Assembly (NCBI RefSeq): GCF_001856665.1
Contig: NZ_CP017781.1
Location: forward strand, 2,992,001-3,056,000
DNA from: Rhodobacter xanthinilyticus
Lineage (GTDB): Bacteria; Pseudomonadota; Alphaproteobacteria; Rhodobacterales; Rhodobacteraceae
DNA: 64,000 nt
Direction: 5' to 3'
Positions 7,594 to 17,063 of this stretch are shown in pieces (the first letter of the stretch is position 1; every line of letters starts with the position of its first letter). The position numbers were made by a program, and so were the translations under genes. The notes below the pieces were generated by a model, which was given only the letters and a program-made list of their open reading frames with translations, ran no database searches and had not been told where the DNA came from.

Positions 7594-9411
7594 ATGGACA
7601 ATCAGAACAAGAATCTTATCGCTGCAACCGCGCTCTCCGCGCTGGTGCTGATCGGCTGGACCTATTTCTTCCCGCCCGAACAGACCGCGCCGGTCGCGCC
7701 GGAGACGGCGACCGAGCAGACCGCCACGGCCGAGGCCCCGGCCGCGCCCGCGGAGGCCGACACGGCCGCAGCCGCGACGCTCGACACCGCGGCGGCGACC
7801 GGCCCCGCGGCACGGCGCATCACGATCGACACGCCGGCGCTGACCGGCTCGATCTCGCTCTCGGGCGGTCGCATCGACGATCTCTCGCTCAAGAAATACA
7901 AGGAGACGCTGGCTGATGACTCGCCGCTCGTGCGCCTCCTCGCCCCGGTCGACGACCCGGCGCTGAACGCGACCCCCTATTACGCGGTCTATGGCTGGGC
8001 CCCGGCGGGCGGGCTCGACCCCGCGCTCGTGCCCGGGCCGAAAACCGTCTGGACCGCGCCGGCCACCGCCAAGCTCACCCCCGCGACGCCGCTCGAGCTC
8101 AGCTGGGACAATGGCGCCGGCCTCGTCTTCCATCGCACCATCGCGGTCGATGACGACTACCTTTTCACCATCACCCAAAGCGTCGAGAACAAGACCGGCG
8201 CCCCGGTGCGCCTCGCGCCCTACGGGATCATCGCGCGCCACGGCATCCCCGAGGGCAACCGCGTCTACGTCCTTCACGAGGGCGCTGTGCGGATGAGCGA
8301 TGGCAAGCTCGAAGAGGTGAAATACAAGGATATCACCAAGCTCGACCCGATCGAGGCCGAAGGTCAGGCCGAGCTCACGCAGGTCACCGAAAGCGGCTGG
8401 ACCGGCTTTACCGACAAATACTGGATGACCACGCTTGCGCCGATCGATGGCGCCTTCACCTCGGTCGTCAAATACACCGCCAACGCCGATCTCTACCAGA
8501 CCGAGGCGCGCCTGCCGGTGATCGAGGTCGCCCCCGGCGCGACCGGCAAGGCCGAGACCCGTCTCTTCGCCGGCGCGAAGGAATGGGAGGCGATCCGCCA
8601 TTACCAGAACGATGTCGGCATCAAGGGCTTCATCGACTCGATCGACTGGGGCTGGTTCTACTTCCTGACCAAGCCGATGTTCCGCCTGCTGCACTGGCTC
8701 CATGGCGCGATCGGCAACATGGGCTGGGCGATCATCGCGCTGACCATCATCATCAAGGCCCTCGTCTTCCCGCTGGCCCGCAAATCCTACATCTCGATGG
8801 CGAAGATGAAGGAGCTGCAGCCCGAGATGGAAGCGCTCAAGGAGCGCAACAAGGGCAATTCTGCCGCGATGCAGAAAGACATGATGGAGCTCTACAAGCG
8901 CGAGAAGGTGAACCCCGCCGCGGGCTGCCTGCCGATCCTGCTGCAGATCCCGATCTTCTTCTCGCTCTACAAGGTGATCTACGTCACCATCGAGCTCTAC
9001 CACGCGCCGTTCATCGGCTGGATCCGCGACCTTTCCGCGCCCGATCCGTCCTCGATCCTGAACCTCTTCGGCCTGCTGCCCTTCGCAACGCCCGAACCCG
9101 GCTCCATGTTCTTCATGTTCTCGCTGGGCGTGCTGCCGATCCTGCTCGGCATCTCGATGTGGTTCCAGCAAAAGCTCAACCCCGCGCCGACCGATGCCAG
9201 CCAGGCGATGATCTTCGCCTGGATGCCCTGGATCTTCATGTTCATGCTGGGCAGCTTCGCCTCGGGCCTCGTGCTCTACTGGATCGCGAACAACACGATC
9301 ACCTTCCTCCAGCAATACACGATCATGACGATGCACGGCAAACGCCCGGAGCTCTTCGATAACATCAAGTCGAGCTTCGCCAAGAAAACGCCGGCCGACC
9401 CGAAGAAATGA
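7594..9411 (+). CDS. yidC: Membrane protein insertase YidC
   Basis: 605 residues. Helix one (LIAATALSALVLIGWTYFF, residues 8-26) is followed by an Ala/Thr/Glu-rich linker and the large periplasmic P1 beta-domain (~residues 65-340). The conserved insertase core begins near residue 350 (FYFLTKPMFRLLHWLH...NMGWAIIALTIIIKALVFPL) and contains KMKELQPEMEALKERNKG and the PAAGCLPILLQIPIFFSLYKV segment. YidC inserts proteins into the inner membrane with or without Sec. It ends in a basic tail. The next gene overlaps the stop by four bases. Confidence 0.98.
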   Translation: MDNQNKNLIAATALSALVLIGWTYFFPPEQTAPVAPETATEQTATAEAPAAPAEADTAAAATLDTAAATGPAARRITIDTPALTGSISLSGGRIDDLSLKKYKETLADDSPLVRLLAPVDDPALNATPYYAVYGWAPAGGLDPALVPGPKTVWTAPATAKLTPATPLELSWDNGAGLVFHRTIAVDDDYLFTITQSVENKTGAPVRLAPYGIIARHGIPEGNRVYVLHEGAVRMSDGKLEEVKYKDITKLDPIEAEGQAELTQVTESGWTGFTDKYWMTTLAPIDGAFTSVVKYTANADLYQTEARLPVIEVAPGATGKAETRLFAGAKEWEAIRHYQNDVGIKGFIDSIDWGWFYFLTKPMFRLLHWLHGAIGNMGWAIIALTIIIKALVFPLARKSYISMAKMKELQPEMEALKERNKGNSAAMQKDMMELYKREKVNPAAGCLPILLQIPIFFSLYKVIYVTIELYHAPFIGWIRDLSAPDPSSILNLFGLLPFATPEPGSMFFMFSLGVLPILLGISMWFQQKLNPAPTDASQAMIFAWMPWIFMFMLGSFASGLVLYWIANNTITFLQQYTIMTMHGKRPELFDNIKSSFAKKTPADPKK

Positions 9412-10163
9412 GCGCCCGGCTCGCCCATATCTTCCGACATCCGATCAAGTCGATCGGCTTCGAGGAAATCCGCAGCGCGTCCCTCACGGAGGGGCGCGTT
9501 CTGCCTTTCGACCGGCTCTGGGCGCTCTCGCATGAGGCGGCGAGCTTCGAGGGCCCGCTGACCGATTGGGCGCCTAAACGCAATTTCGTCCGCGGCGTCG
9601 CGGCGCCGGGGCTGATGGCCATCGCCGCGCGGACCCTGGAGGACGGCACGATCGAGCTCACCCACCCCGAGCTCTGGCATCTGCGCCTCGACCCGCAGAG
9701 CCCCGCCGATCAGGCGAAACTGATCGAATGGCTGCGCCCGCTCTGGCCCGCAAACCGCCCCGCCCCCCGCGCCATGGAGCGCGTCGCGGGGCTTTCGCTC
9801 ACGGACATGCGCGAGCCCTATATCTCGATCCTGTCGCTCAGCTCGCTCGCCGCGCTCTCGGCCGCGGCGGGGCGCGCGCTTTCGCCGCACCGCTTCCGCG
9901 GCAACCTCTGGGTCGAGGGCTGGGAGAGCGCCGCCGAGCGCGATCTGATCGGCCGCCGCCTGCGGGTGGGCGAGGCCGAGCTCGAGGTGGCCATGCCGAT
10001 CACCCGCTGCCGCGCGACCTGCGCGAACCCCGAAACCGGCCGCGAGGATCACGAGACGCTCGCGACCCTCACCGGCCTTTGGGGCAACACCCATTTCGGC
10101 GTCTATGCGACGGTCGTGAAGACCGGCGACATCGGGCGCGGAGACAGCGTCGAGGTGCTTTGA
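9408..10163 (+). CDS. MOSC-domain protein (molybdenum-cofactor sulfurase-like)
   Basis: 251 residues. An N-terminal MOSC_N beta-barrel part (FRHPIKSIGFEEI...LPFDRLWALS) is followed by the MOSC domain with FRGNLWVEGW, DLIGRRLRVGEAELEV and ITRCRATCANPETG around residue 205, where the cysteine is the usual persulfide/Moco-binding residue. MOSC proteins bind molybdenum cofactor or pyranopterin and handle sulfur, including the mARC/YcbX group. ATG overlaps the yidC stop (ATGA), and the stop overlaps the engB start (TGATG), so all three genes are translated together. The exact substrate is unknown. Confidence 0.9.
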   Translation: MSARLAHIFRHPIKSIGFEEIRSASLTEGRVLPFDRLWALSHEAASFEGPLTDWAPKRNFVRGVAAPGLMAIAARTLEDGTIELTHPELWHLRLDPQSPADQAKLIEWLRPLWPANRPAPRAMERVAGLSLTDMREPYISILSLSSLAALSAAAGRALSPHRFRGNLWVEGWESAAERDLIGRRLRVGEAELEVAMPITRCRATCANPETGREDHETLATLTGLWGNTHFGVYATVVKTGDIGRGDSVEVL

Positions 10164-10813
10164 TGCAACTGCAATTCCAACTCGCCCCCGAGCCCGAACC
10201 GATCGCCGCCGAGCGCGGGCGGCTCCTCTTCGCCGCGCCGGTCGAGTTCCTCAAAGGCGTCGTCGCGATGAACGGCCTGCCGCCCTCGGACCGGGTCGAA
10301 ATCTGTTTCGCGGGCCGCTCGAATGTCGGAAAATCGAGCCTGATCAACGCGTTGACCAACCGCAAGAACCTCGCGCGCGCCTCCAACACGCCCGGCCGCA
10401 CGCAGGAGATCAACTTCTTCACCACCCAGGGCGGCCCCTATCTCGTCGACCTGCCCGGCTATGGTTTCGCCGAGGCGCCGGTCAATATCGTTAAGAAATG
10501 GCAAGAACTGCTGAAGGCCTATCTCTCCGGCCGGGTGAACCTGCGCCGCGCCTTCGTGCTGATCGACGCGCGCCACGGCGTGAAGAAGGTCGATGAGGAG
10601 ATCCTGTCGCTGCTCGACCGCTCGGCCGTGACCTTTCAGGTGGTGATGACCAAGGTCGACAAGATCTCGAAGGCCGAGCGCGAGAAGGTGATCGCCCAGG
10701 TCAAGGGCGCGCTCGCGAAGCACCCCGCCGCCCACCCGGAGATCGTGGTGACCTCCTCGGAGAAGGGCGAGGGGATCGAAACGCTCCGCGCGATCATCGC
10801 CACTTTGGAGTAA
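10163..10813 (+). CDS. engB: Ribosome biogenesis GTP-binding protein EngB (YsxC/YihA)
   Basis: 216 residues from ATG 10163; a longer frame open upstream is only a shadow of the MOSC gene. GTPase motifs: G1 GRSNVGKSSLI near residues 50-60, G2 region ARASNTPGRTQEINFF, G3 DLPGYGFA, G4 TKVDK near 158-162 and G5-like TSS. The family assists large-subunit assembly and is usually essential. The start codon overlaps the stop of the MOSC gene. It is the last gene of the yidC transcription unit; a non-coding gap of 175 bases follows. Confidence 0.97.
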   Translation: MQLQFQLAPEPEPIAAERGRLLFAAPVEFLKGVVAMNGLPPSDRVEICFAGRSNVGKSSLINALTNRKNLARASNTPGRTQEINFFTTQGGPYLVDLPGYGFAEAPVNIVKKWQELLKAYLSGRVNLRRAFVLIDARHGVKKVDEEILSLLDRSAVTFQVVMTKVDKISKAEREKVIAQVKGALAKHPAAHPEIVVTSSEKGEGIETLRAIIATLE

Positions 10814-10899
10814 CACCAGCCTTGGTGCAGCCCCGCCGCAGCGCCGCGAAATCTTGCGTCATGGCAGAAAAGCCGCAGTCAAACACATTGAAATTAGGC

Positions 10900-10919
10900 G
10901 GTTTTCAGCATCGAAAACC
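10900..10919 (+). promoter_or_regulatory. Inverted repeat upstream of the carboxypeptidase gene
   Basis: GGTTTTC (10900-10906) and GAAAACC (10913-10919) flank AGCATC, 69 bases before the start of the downstream gene. TAGGCT at 10924-10929 could be the -10 of a promoter that the repeat overlaps, so an operator is possible. No regulator is recognised. Confidence 0.35.
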
Positions 10920-10988
10920 CGTGCTAGGCTGCTCCGATAAGCCCCACATAAAACAATCGGGGCGAGAGGCAGTAAAAGGGCAAGAACC

Positions 10989-12611
10989 GTGACCACGCTC
11001 GCGCGCTGGGTCCGTCATGGGCTGTTGGCAATCCTCCTGATCATCGCTCCCGTTGCGGCTTTCGCGGCGCCCTATGCGGCGCTCGTGATGGATGCGCGCA
11101 CCGGCGAGGTGCTTTACGCCAAGAACGCCGACACCCGATTGCACCCCGCCTCGCTGACCAAGATGATGACCCTCTACATCACCTTCCAGGCGCTCGAACG
11201 CGGCGAGATCAGCCTCGATTCGGTGGTGACCGTCACCCCCCATGCCGCAAGCCAGCCGCCCTCGCGGCTCGGGCTGCGCCCCGGCCAGAAGATCCAGGTC
11301 CGCTATCTGATCCGCGCCGCCGCGATCAAATCGGCCAATGACGCCGCCGCCGCGCTTGGCGATTTCATCGGCGGCGACGAGGCGCGCTTTGCCGCGCGGA
11401 TGAACGCGACCGCCAAGGCGCTCGGCATGAAGAGCACCACTTTCAAGAACGCCAACGGCCTGACCCGCGCCGGCCACCTCTCGACCGCGCGCGACATGAC
11501 CGTTCTCGGGCGCCGGCTGTTTTACGATTTCCCGCAATATTACAACATCTTCTCGCGTCGCACCGCCGATGCCGGGATCGCCCAGGTCGCCAATACGAAC
11601 CGCCGTTTCCTCGACGCCTATGAGGGCGCCGACGGGATCAAGACGGGCTACACCGTGCCCGCGGGCTTCAACCTGACCGCCTCGGCGCAGCGCGGCAACA
11701 AGCGCATCATCGCGACCGTCTTCGGCGGCACTTCGACCGCGCAGCGCAACGCGAAGATGGCGGAACTCCTCGACATGGGCTTTGGCCGCGCGCCGGGCAA
11801 GGTCGAGGAGAAACGCCCCGCGCCGCTCGGCCTGATCGCCGAAGCCGAGGTGCCGAAGGACGAGGTTGAGGTCGCGGCCGCCGTGCCGGTCGCGAGCGCC
11901 AAGACCATCCGTGTGACGCCCGCGCCCGCCGCGAGCCCGCGCCCGATCGCCCGCCCCGGCGTCGTGTCGCATGACCGCGAGGCGATCGCGCTGGCGCTGA
12001 ACTCGGCCGTGAACGCCGCCCCGGCGGCGGCGCCTGCCGCGCCGATCGAGGCGGTGACCGAGGTCGTGGCCGCCGCCCCGACCGAAGCCACCCCGCGCCC
12101 CGCCGCCGCCGCCCCCGCGCGCGAGCAGTTCATCCAGGCCAATGCGCCGCAGCCCGAAACCCTCGCCATGGCCGATTTCGACGAGGCCGAGGCGCAGGGC
12201 GATGCGCCGCCCTCCGAGCCGATCTTTGCGCAAACCACCCAGCCGCAGCCCGAGACCCTCGAGATGGCCACCCAGCCGCAGGCGCGCTCGGAGACGATGA
12301 TCCTCGCCGCGCTGAGCCCGCCGGCCCCCGCCCCGCAGGCGGCGCCGGTGGTGGTGGCGCGCGCCTCCTCCTCGGGCGGGCGCAACTGGGGCATTTCGCT
12401 GGGCAAATACGCCTCGCATTACGCCGCCGAACGCGCGCTCCTGAAGACGGCTTTGATGGAGAGCGACACGCTCGGCGATGCGCTGCGCAAGGTCGCGACC
12501 CGCAAGACCGGGTTCGAGGCGAATTTCGTGGGGCTGTCGAAGGCCGATGCGGAGCTGGCCTGCGCGCGGCTCAGCGCGCGTGACAGCGATTGCACGGTGA
12601 TCGGGCCCTGA
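10989..12611 (+). CDS. Penicillin-binding D-alanyl-D-alanine carboxypeptidase with SPOR tail
   Basis: 540 residues with a GTG start; GGG about eight bases upstream supports it. A signal peptide (residues ~1-27, ending AFA-AP) precedes a PBP5-type S11 peptidase: SLTK with the nucleophile near Ser55, SAND near 115-118 and KTGYT near 218-222. The enzyme trims the terminal D-Ala from peptidoglycan stem peptides. From about residue 270 to 460 comes a low-complexity Ala/Pro/Glu/Gln linker. The last ~75 residues (NWGISLGKY...KADAELACARL) match a SPOR domain, which binds denuded glycan at the septum. Relatives with the SPOR end are common in alphaproteobacteria and differ from E. coli DacA, which has a membrane-binding helix instead. 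Confidence 0.93.
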   Translation: MTTLARWVRHGLLAILLIIAPVAAFAAPYAALVMDARTGEVLYAKNADTRLHPASLTKMMTLYITFQALERGEISLDSVVTVTPHAASQPPSRLGLRPGQKIQVRYLIRAAAIKSANDAAAALGDFIGGDEARFAARMNATAKALGMKSTTFKNANGLTRAGHLSTARDMTVLGRRLFYDFPQYYNIFSRRTADAGIAQVANTNRRFLDAYEGADGIKTGYTVPAGFNLTASAQRGNKRIIATVFGGTSTAQRNAKMAELLDMGFGRAPGKVEEKRPAPLGLIAEAEVPKDEVEVAAAVPVASAKTIRVTPAPAASPRPIARPGVVSHDREAIALALNSAVNAAPAAAPAAPIEAVTEVVAAAPTEATPRPAAAAPAREQFIQANAPQPETLAMADFDEAEAQGDAPPSEPIFAQTTQPQPETLEMATQPQARSETMILAALSPPAPAPQAAPVVVARASSSGGRNWGISLGKYASHYAAERALLKTALMESDTLGDALRKVATRKTGFEANFVGLSKADAELACARLSARDSDCTVIGP

Positions 12612-12654
12612 GGCCCGGCCCTTCCTGCTCGGGATGACCGATCCGCCCGCCGCC

Positions 12655-12813
12655 TCAGGCCCGCGGGTGATCGTCGTATTTGTCGGAGAGGATCCGCTCG
12701 CTGTCGCCCTTCGGGTCGTCATACTGGCGCGTGCGCAGCGACCAGAAGAAGGCGACGAGACCTATGCCGCCGAGAAACAGCGAGATCGGGATCAGGTAGA
12801 CGAGAACTTCCAT
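12655..12813 (-). CDS. ccoS: cbb3 oxidase assembly protein CcoS
   Basis: 52 residues, encoded just downstream of ccoI. It begins MEVLVYLIPISLFLGGIGLV, one transmembrane helix, followed by FFWSLRTRQYDDPKGDSERIL, the conserved CcoS motif (FxW..R..QYDDP.....RIL). CcoS is needed for loading heme and copper into the cbb3 catalytic subunit in Rhodobacter capsulatus. The start is seven bases from the ccoI stop, so it is the last gene of ccoGHIS, meeting the carboxypeptidase gene tail-to-tail. Confidence 0.97.
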   Translation of the reverse strand: MEVLVYLIPISLFLGGIGLVAFFWSLRTRQYDDPKGDSERILSDKYDDHPRA

Positions 12814-12819
12814 CAGGGC

Positions 12820-15072
12820 TCACTTCAGGCGCAGCGAATTGAGCGACACTGTAATCGAGGAGGTCGACATCGCCAAGGCCGCGGCGAGCGGCGTGGCGAG
12901 ACCGACGAGCGCGATCGGCACGGCGACGATGTTGTAAGCGATGGAAATCGCGAAGTTCTGCTTGATCCGGCGGCGGGCGAGCACGGCGATGCGCGCGGCC
13001 TCGGCCACCGGCGCGAGATCCTGGCCCAGCAGCACGATATCGGAAGCCGTGCGCGCCGCATCGAGCGCAGAGGCCGGCGAGACCGAGACATGGGCGGCGG
13101 TGAGCGCGGCGGTATCGTTGAGCCCGTCACCCACCATCAAGACCCGCGCTCCCTGCCCGGTCAGCTCGGCCACGAGCGCGGCCTTTTCCTGCGGCAAGGC
13201 GCCCGCGCGCCATTCGGTGATGCCAAGGCGCGCGGCGAGCGCGGCGACCGCGCCCTCGACATCGCCCGAGACGAGCAGCACCCGCTTGCCCTGGCCGTGG
13301 AAGGTCGCGACCGCCTCCTCGGCGCCCGGGCGCAGGCTATCGGCAAAACGGATGGTGATCGGCGCGCCCGCGCCGATGCGCAGATGCGTCGCGGTCGTTT
13401 CGCCGGCCTCGGCGCCGACCCAATCGGCGCGCCCGAGCCGCAAGATCTGGCCATCAAGGCGGCCCTCGACCCCATATCCGGGAAGTTCGCGCAGATCCTC
13501 CAGAAGAGCGGGCGCCACGCCGAGCGCCCCCGCCGCGGCATGGATCGCGCGGGCGAGCGGATGTGAGGAGCCCTCGGCCAGCGCCGCCGCGGCCGCGATT
13601 TCCGCGGGCGAGAGATCGGCGAGGTTCACCGGCTCCGGCGCGCCCATGGTCAGCGTGCCGGTCTTGTCGAAGACAACCGTGTCGACCTCGGCGAGGCGCT
13701 CGAGCGCGGTGCCGTCCTTGATCAGCAGCCCGCGCCGGAAGAGCCGCCCCGAGGCGGCCGTCACCACCGCCGGCACCGCAAGGCCAAGCGCGCAGGGGCA
13801 GGTGATGATCAGCACCGCCGCCGAGATATTGACCGCATAGCGCACATCGCCGCCGGTCAGCCACAGCCAGGTGCCAAACGCGGTGAAGGAGAGCAGGTGC
13901 ACGAGCGGCGAATAGGCGCGCGCGGCCCGTTCGGCAAGCGAGGTGTAACGGGTCTTGGCGCTCTCGGCCATCGCGACGAGATCGGCCATGCGGTGCAGCG
14001 AGCTGTCCTTGCCGGCGGCGGTGACGCGCAGGGTGAGCGGGCCGGTGAGGTTCACCTCGCCCGCCGAGAGCATCGCGCCGGGGCCGACATAGACCGGCAG
14101 GCTCTCTCCGGTCAGGAGCGAGCGGTCAGTCTCCGAGCTGCCCTCGGTCACCTCGCCATCCGCCGGGATCCGCCCGCCGGGGCGCACGCGGATGAGATCG
14201 CCCGGGACGAGCTCGCCCACCGGCACCACGACCTCGGCGCCGCCGCGCAGCACCGTCGCGCGCGGCACTTCGAGCGCGGCGAGTTCCTCGGCCGCCGAGC
14301 GCGCCACCGCGCGGGTGCGGTAATCGAGGTAGCGCCCGACGAGCAGGAAGAAGGTCAGCATCACCGCCGCGTCGAAATAGGCGTGATGGCCGTGTTTGAT
14401 CGTCTCGAAGACCGAGATCGAGGAGGCGAGGATGATCGCGAGCGAGATCGGCACATCCATCCCGAGCCGCCCGCCCTTGAGCGAGGCCCAGGCCGAGGCG
14501 AAGAACGGCTGGCCGGCGAAGGCCACGGTCGGCAGCGCGATCGCGGCGGAAATCCAGTGGAAGAGGTCGCGCGTAGCGGCCTCGGCCCCCGACCAGACCG
14601 CGATCGAGAGCAGCATGATATTCATCATGGCAAAGCCCGAGACGCCGATTCGCATCAGCAGATCGCGGCCACGTTTGTCGGTCTCGGTGGCCGAAAGCAT
14701 ACCCGCGTCGAGCTCATAGGCCTCGTAGCCGATCCCGTCGAGCGTCTCGATCAGCTCGGCCGGGGTCACCTGCGCCTCGGCATCGACGGAGACGCGTTTG
14801 AGCGTGAGGTTGACGCGCGCCGAGCGCACGCCGGGGTGGCGCTCCATCGCGCGCTCGACATCGGTGATGCAGACGGCGCAATGCGCGGTGGGCAGCGAGA
14901 GCATGATCCGCGCGCCCTTCAGATCGCCCGAGCGCGCAAGTTGCTCGGCCGAGGGCGCGGCCAGACAGGCCGGGCAGGCCGAGGCAGAGACGTGCTCCTC
15001 GGAAAAATCGGCGCCGTCGGCAGCCCCGGCGGCACGCAGATCGGCGGAACCGGCGACCGGCGCGACCGTCAT
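12820..15072 (-). CDS. ccoI: Copper-transporting P1B-type ATPase CcoI
   Basis: 750 residues from ATG 15072; an in-frame ATG further up would overlap ccoH. The N-terminus has a CPACL element and a heavy-metal domain with AHCAVC in place of the usual GMxCxxC, as in other CcoI/FixI proteins. The transport signature CPC lies near residues 425-427 and the phosphorylated Asp (DKTGTLT) near 467; the TGES and GDGLNDTAAL motifs are present. CcoI exports copper to the periplasmic side for assembly of the CuB centre in cbb3 oxidase. It follows ccoH by four bases and precedes ccoS. Confidence 0.97.
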   Translation of the reverse strand: MTVAPVAGSADLRAAGAADGADFSEEHVSASACPACLAAPSAEQLARSGDLKGARIMLSLPTAHCAVCITDVERAMERHPGVRSARVNLTLKRVSVDAEAQVTPAELIETLDGIGYEAYELDAGMLSATETDKRGRDLLMRIGVSGFAMMNIMLLSIAVWSGAEAATRDLFHWISAAIALPTVAFAGQPFFASAWASLKGGRLGMDVPISLAIILASSISVFETIKHGHHAYFDAAVMLTFFLLVGRYLDYRTRAVARSAAEELAALEVPRATVLRGGAEVVVPVGELVPGDLIRVRPGGRIPADGEVTEGSSETDRSLLTGESLPVYVGPGAMLSAGEVNLTGPLTLRVTAAGKDSSLHRMADLVAMAESAKTRYTSLAERAARAYSPLVHLLSFTAFGTWLWLTGGDVRYAVNISAAVLIITCPCALGLAVPAVVTAASGRLFRRGLLIKDGTALERLAEVDTVVFDKTGTLTMGAPEPVNLADLSPAEIAAAAALAEGSSHPLARAIHAAAGALGVAPALLEDLRELPGYGVEGRLDGQILRLGRADWVGAEAGETTATHLRIGAGAPITIRFADSLRPGAEEAVATFHGQGKRVLLVSGDVEGAVAALAARLGITEWRAGALPQEKAALVAELTGQGARVLMVGDGLNDTAALTAAHVSVSPASALDAARTASDIVLLGQDLAPVAEAARIAVLARRRIKQNFAISIAYNIVAVPIALVGLATPLAAALAMSTSSITVSLNSLRLK

Positions 15073-15076
15073 CGGA

Positions 15077-15532
15077 TCAGCCCTCGATGAAGAGATCGAT
15101 GCGCTGACGGAATTCGGTCCCGTCAGCCGCCGTGGCATCGAGATGGATCAGCCAGGCGCCCGGCTCGAGCGTCACCGGCGCGGTGAAAACCGCGCCGGCC
15201 TGGGTGAACTTCGGCTCGGCATCGGCGCGCACATGGGTGGTGCGGCCGACCAGCGCCTTGAGCTCGGCGACCGGCGCGGGCAGCCCGGCCTTGTCGCGCA
15301 CCACAAGAGACAGCACGCCGTTTTCATAGCTCGGCTCGACCGTCCAGCCGAGCGCCTCCTGCGCCGCCCGCTCCTTGTCGAAGCTTTGCGAGGCGACGTA
15401 GGAGTTCGGAACCTCAAGCCCGGGGAAGGTGCTGACCGCCTGCCAGGCCATCACGAGGTTCACCCCGATGATGATCCCGAAAGCGCCAACCGCGAAGGCC
15501 AGAACCTTCTTGCCGGTAATCTCTTTGGCCAT
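15077..15532 (-). CDS. ccoH: cbb3 oxidase assembly protein CcoH (FixH)
   Basis: 151 residues. One N-terminal helix (VLAFAVGAFGIIIGVNLVMAW) anchors a periplasmic FixH domain containing VPNSYVASQSFDKERAAQEALGW, a well-kept FixH motif. CcoH remains associated with the cbb3 complex and is required for its stable assembly. It lies two bases after ccoG and four before ccoI. Confidence 0.96.
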   Translation of the reverse strand: MAKEITGKKVLAFAVGAFGIIIGVNLVMAWQAVSTFPGLEVPNSYVASQSFDKERAAQEALGWTVEPSYENGVLSLVVRDKAGLPAPVAELKALVGRTTHVRADAEPKFTQAGAVFTAPVTLEPGAWLIHLDATAADGTEFRQRIDLFIEG

Positions 15533-15534
15533 TC

Positions 15535-16983
15535 TTACCTGCCCATGCCGTTGAAGACCGTGCCGACCGCAGCCCGTGCGGGCGAGCCGACTTCCTCAAC
15601 CCATACACGCAAATCGGTCCGGTCCGCCAGAGCCAGCGCCGAGCGCGGCGCGGCTTCGAGATAGACGCGCTGGTTGAGCGTCTCATCGGCCGGAGCGGTG
15701 AGCTCAGCGGCGCTCTCGCCCTCGAGGATCAGCGTCAGATCCGGCACCGGCTGGCCGCTCGGATCGGTCACGGTGACCTTGAAGGTGGTGTCGGAGCCAT
15801 TCTTGTTGCGCAGCCGCATCGTATAGATGTTGCGGACGGTGCCATCGCCCTGCACCACATAGAGCGGGTCACGGTTCGGCGTCAGGTTGAAATCGATCGG
15901 CGAGCGCAGGAACAGCGCGACGATCAGCGCGATGCCGATCCCCGCCCAGAGGGTGAAATAGAGCACCGTGCGCGGCCGGAAGATATGTTTCCAGACCTTC
16001 TTCGGATGGCCGCCGGCGCGCTCGATATTTTCGTCCTTGAGCGCCATGTAGCCGATCAGCCCGCGCGGCTTGCCGATCTTGTCCATCATTTCGTTGCACG
16101 CGTCGATGCACAGCCCGCAGGTGATGCATTCGAGCTGCTGACCGTTGCGGATGTCGATCCCCATCGGGCAGACCGCGAAACAGGCGTTACAGTCGATGCA
16201 ATCACCCTGGCCCTCGGTGGTGGTCTGGCCTTTCTTGAGCTTGCCACGCGGCTCGCCGCGCCATTCGCGATAGGCGATGGTGAGCGTGTCCTCATCCATC
16301 ATCGCGGCCTGAATCCGCGGCCAGGGGCAGGCGTAGATGCACATCTGTTCGCGCGCGAAGCCGCCGAAGGCGAAGGTCGTCGCGGTCGCCACGATCACGG
16401 TGAGATAGGCCACCGTCGGCGCGGTGCCGTTGAGCAGCTCCTTGAGCAGCGTCGGCGCATCGGTGAAGTAGAAGACCCAGGCGCCGCCGGTCGCGAGGCC
16501 GATAAGCAGCCACAGCGTCCATTTCGTCAGCCGCTTGCGGATCTTCTCGGCATCCCATTTCTGGCGCAGAAGCCGGATGCGGGCGTTGCGGTCGCCCTCG
16601 ACCCAGCGCTCGACGAGGATGAAAAGGTCGGTCCAGACGGTCTGCGGGCAAGCATAGCCGCACCAGACGCGCCCCGCGGCCGAGGTGAACAGGAAGAGCC
16701 CGAGCCCCGCCATGATCAACAGCCCCGCCACGAAGTAGAATTCATGCGGCCAGATCTCGATCATGAAGAAGAAGAAGCGCCGATTCGCGAGATCGAGGAG
16801 CACCGCCTGATCGGGCAGCGCCGGGCCCCGCTCCCAGCGGATCCAGGGGGTGATGTAGTAAATGCCGAGCATCACCGCCATCAGCACCCATTTCATCGTG
16901 CGGAAGTTGCCCGACACACGTTTGGGGAAAATCGGTTCGCGGGCAGCATAGAGCGGCGGTTCGGAATGTTCGGTGGAGCTCAC
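15535..16983 (-). CDS. ccoG: cbb3 oxidase accessory iron-sulfur protein CcoG (RdxB/FixG)
   Basis: 482 residues with about five membrane helices. A polyferredoxin-like part has two ferredoxin motifs, CIDCNACFAVCPMGI and CITCGLCIDAC (residues ~260-300), and a C-terminal periplasmic Ig-like FixG domain. The family (CcoG/RdxB) acts as a copper reductase during cbb3 assembly and affects redox signalling in Rhodobacter. It is the first gene of ccoGHIS and has an FNR-type box 67 bases upstream of its start. Confidence 0.97.
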   Translation of the reverse strand: MSSTEHSEPPLYAAREPIFPKRVSGNFRTMKWVLMAVMLGIYYITPWIRWERGPALPDQAVLLDLANRRFFFFMIEIWPHEFYFVAGLLIMAGLGLFLFTSAAGRVWCGYACPQTVWTDLFILVERWVEGDRNARIRLLRQKWDAEKIRKRLTKWTLWLLIGLATGGAWVFYFTDAPTLLKELLNGTAPTVAYLTVIVATATTFAFGGFAREQMCIYACPWPRIQAAMMDEDTLTIAYREWRGEPRGKLKKGQTTTEGQGDCIDCNACFAVCPMGIDIRNGQQLECITCGLCIDACNEMMDKIGKPRGLIGYMALKDENIERAGGHPKKVWKHIFRPRTVLYFTLWAGIGIALIVALFLRSPIDFNLTPNRDPLYVVQGDGTVRNIYTMRLRNKNGSDTTFKVTVTDPSGQPVPDLTLILEGESAAELTAPADETLNQRVYLEAAPRSALALADRTDLRVWVEEVGSPARAAVGTVFNGMGR

Positions 16984-17049
16984 GACTCTCTCCGTTGGCT
17001 AGATCTGGCTAGGTTCGGTCCCTTCTCCTATGGCGCAGGTCAAAAGACT

Positions 17050-17063
17050 TTGACATGCGTCAA
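17050..17063 (-). promoter_or_regulatory. FnrL/FNR box upstream of ccoG
   Basis: TTGAC-ATGC-GTCAA is a perfect inverted repeat with the FNR spacing of four bases; each half differs from the consensus TTGAT/ATCAA at one base. It lies in the 319-base gap between ccoG and ccoP, 67 bases from the ccoG start. CATAGG on the minus strand at a suitable distance downstream could be the -10. Confidence 0.8.
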
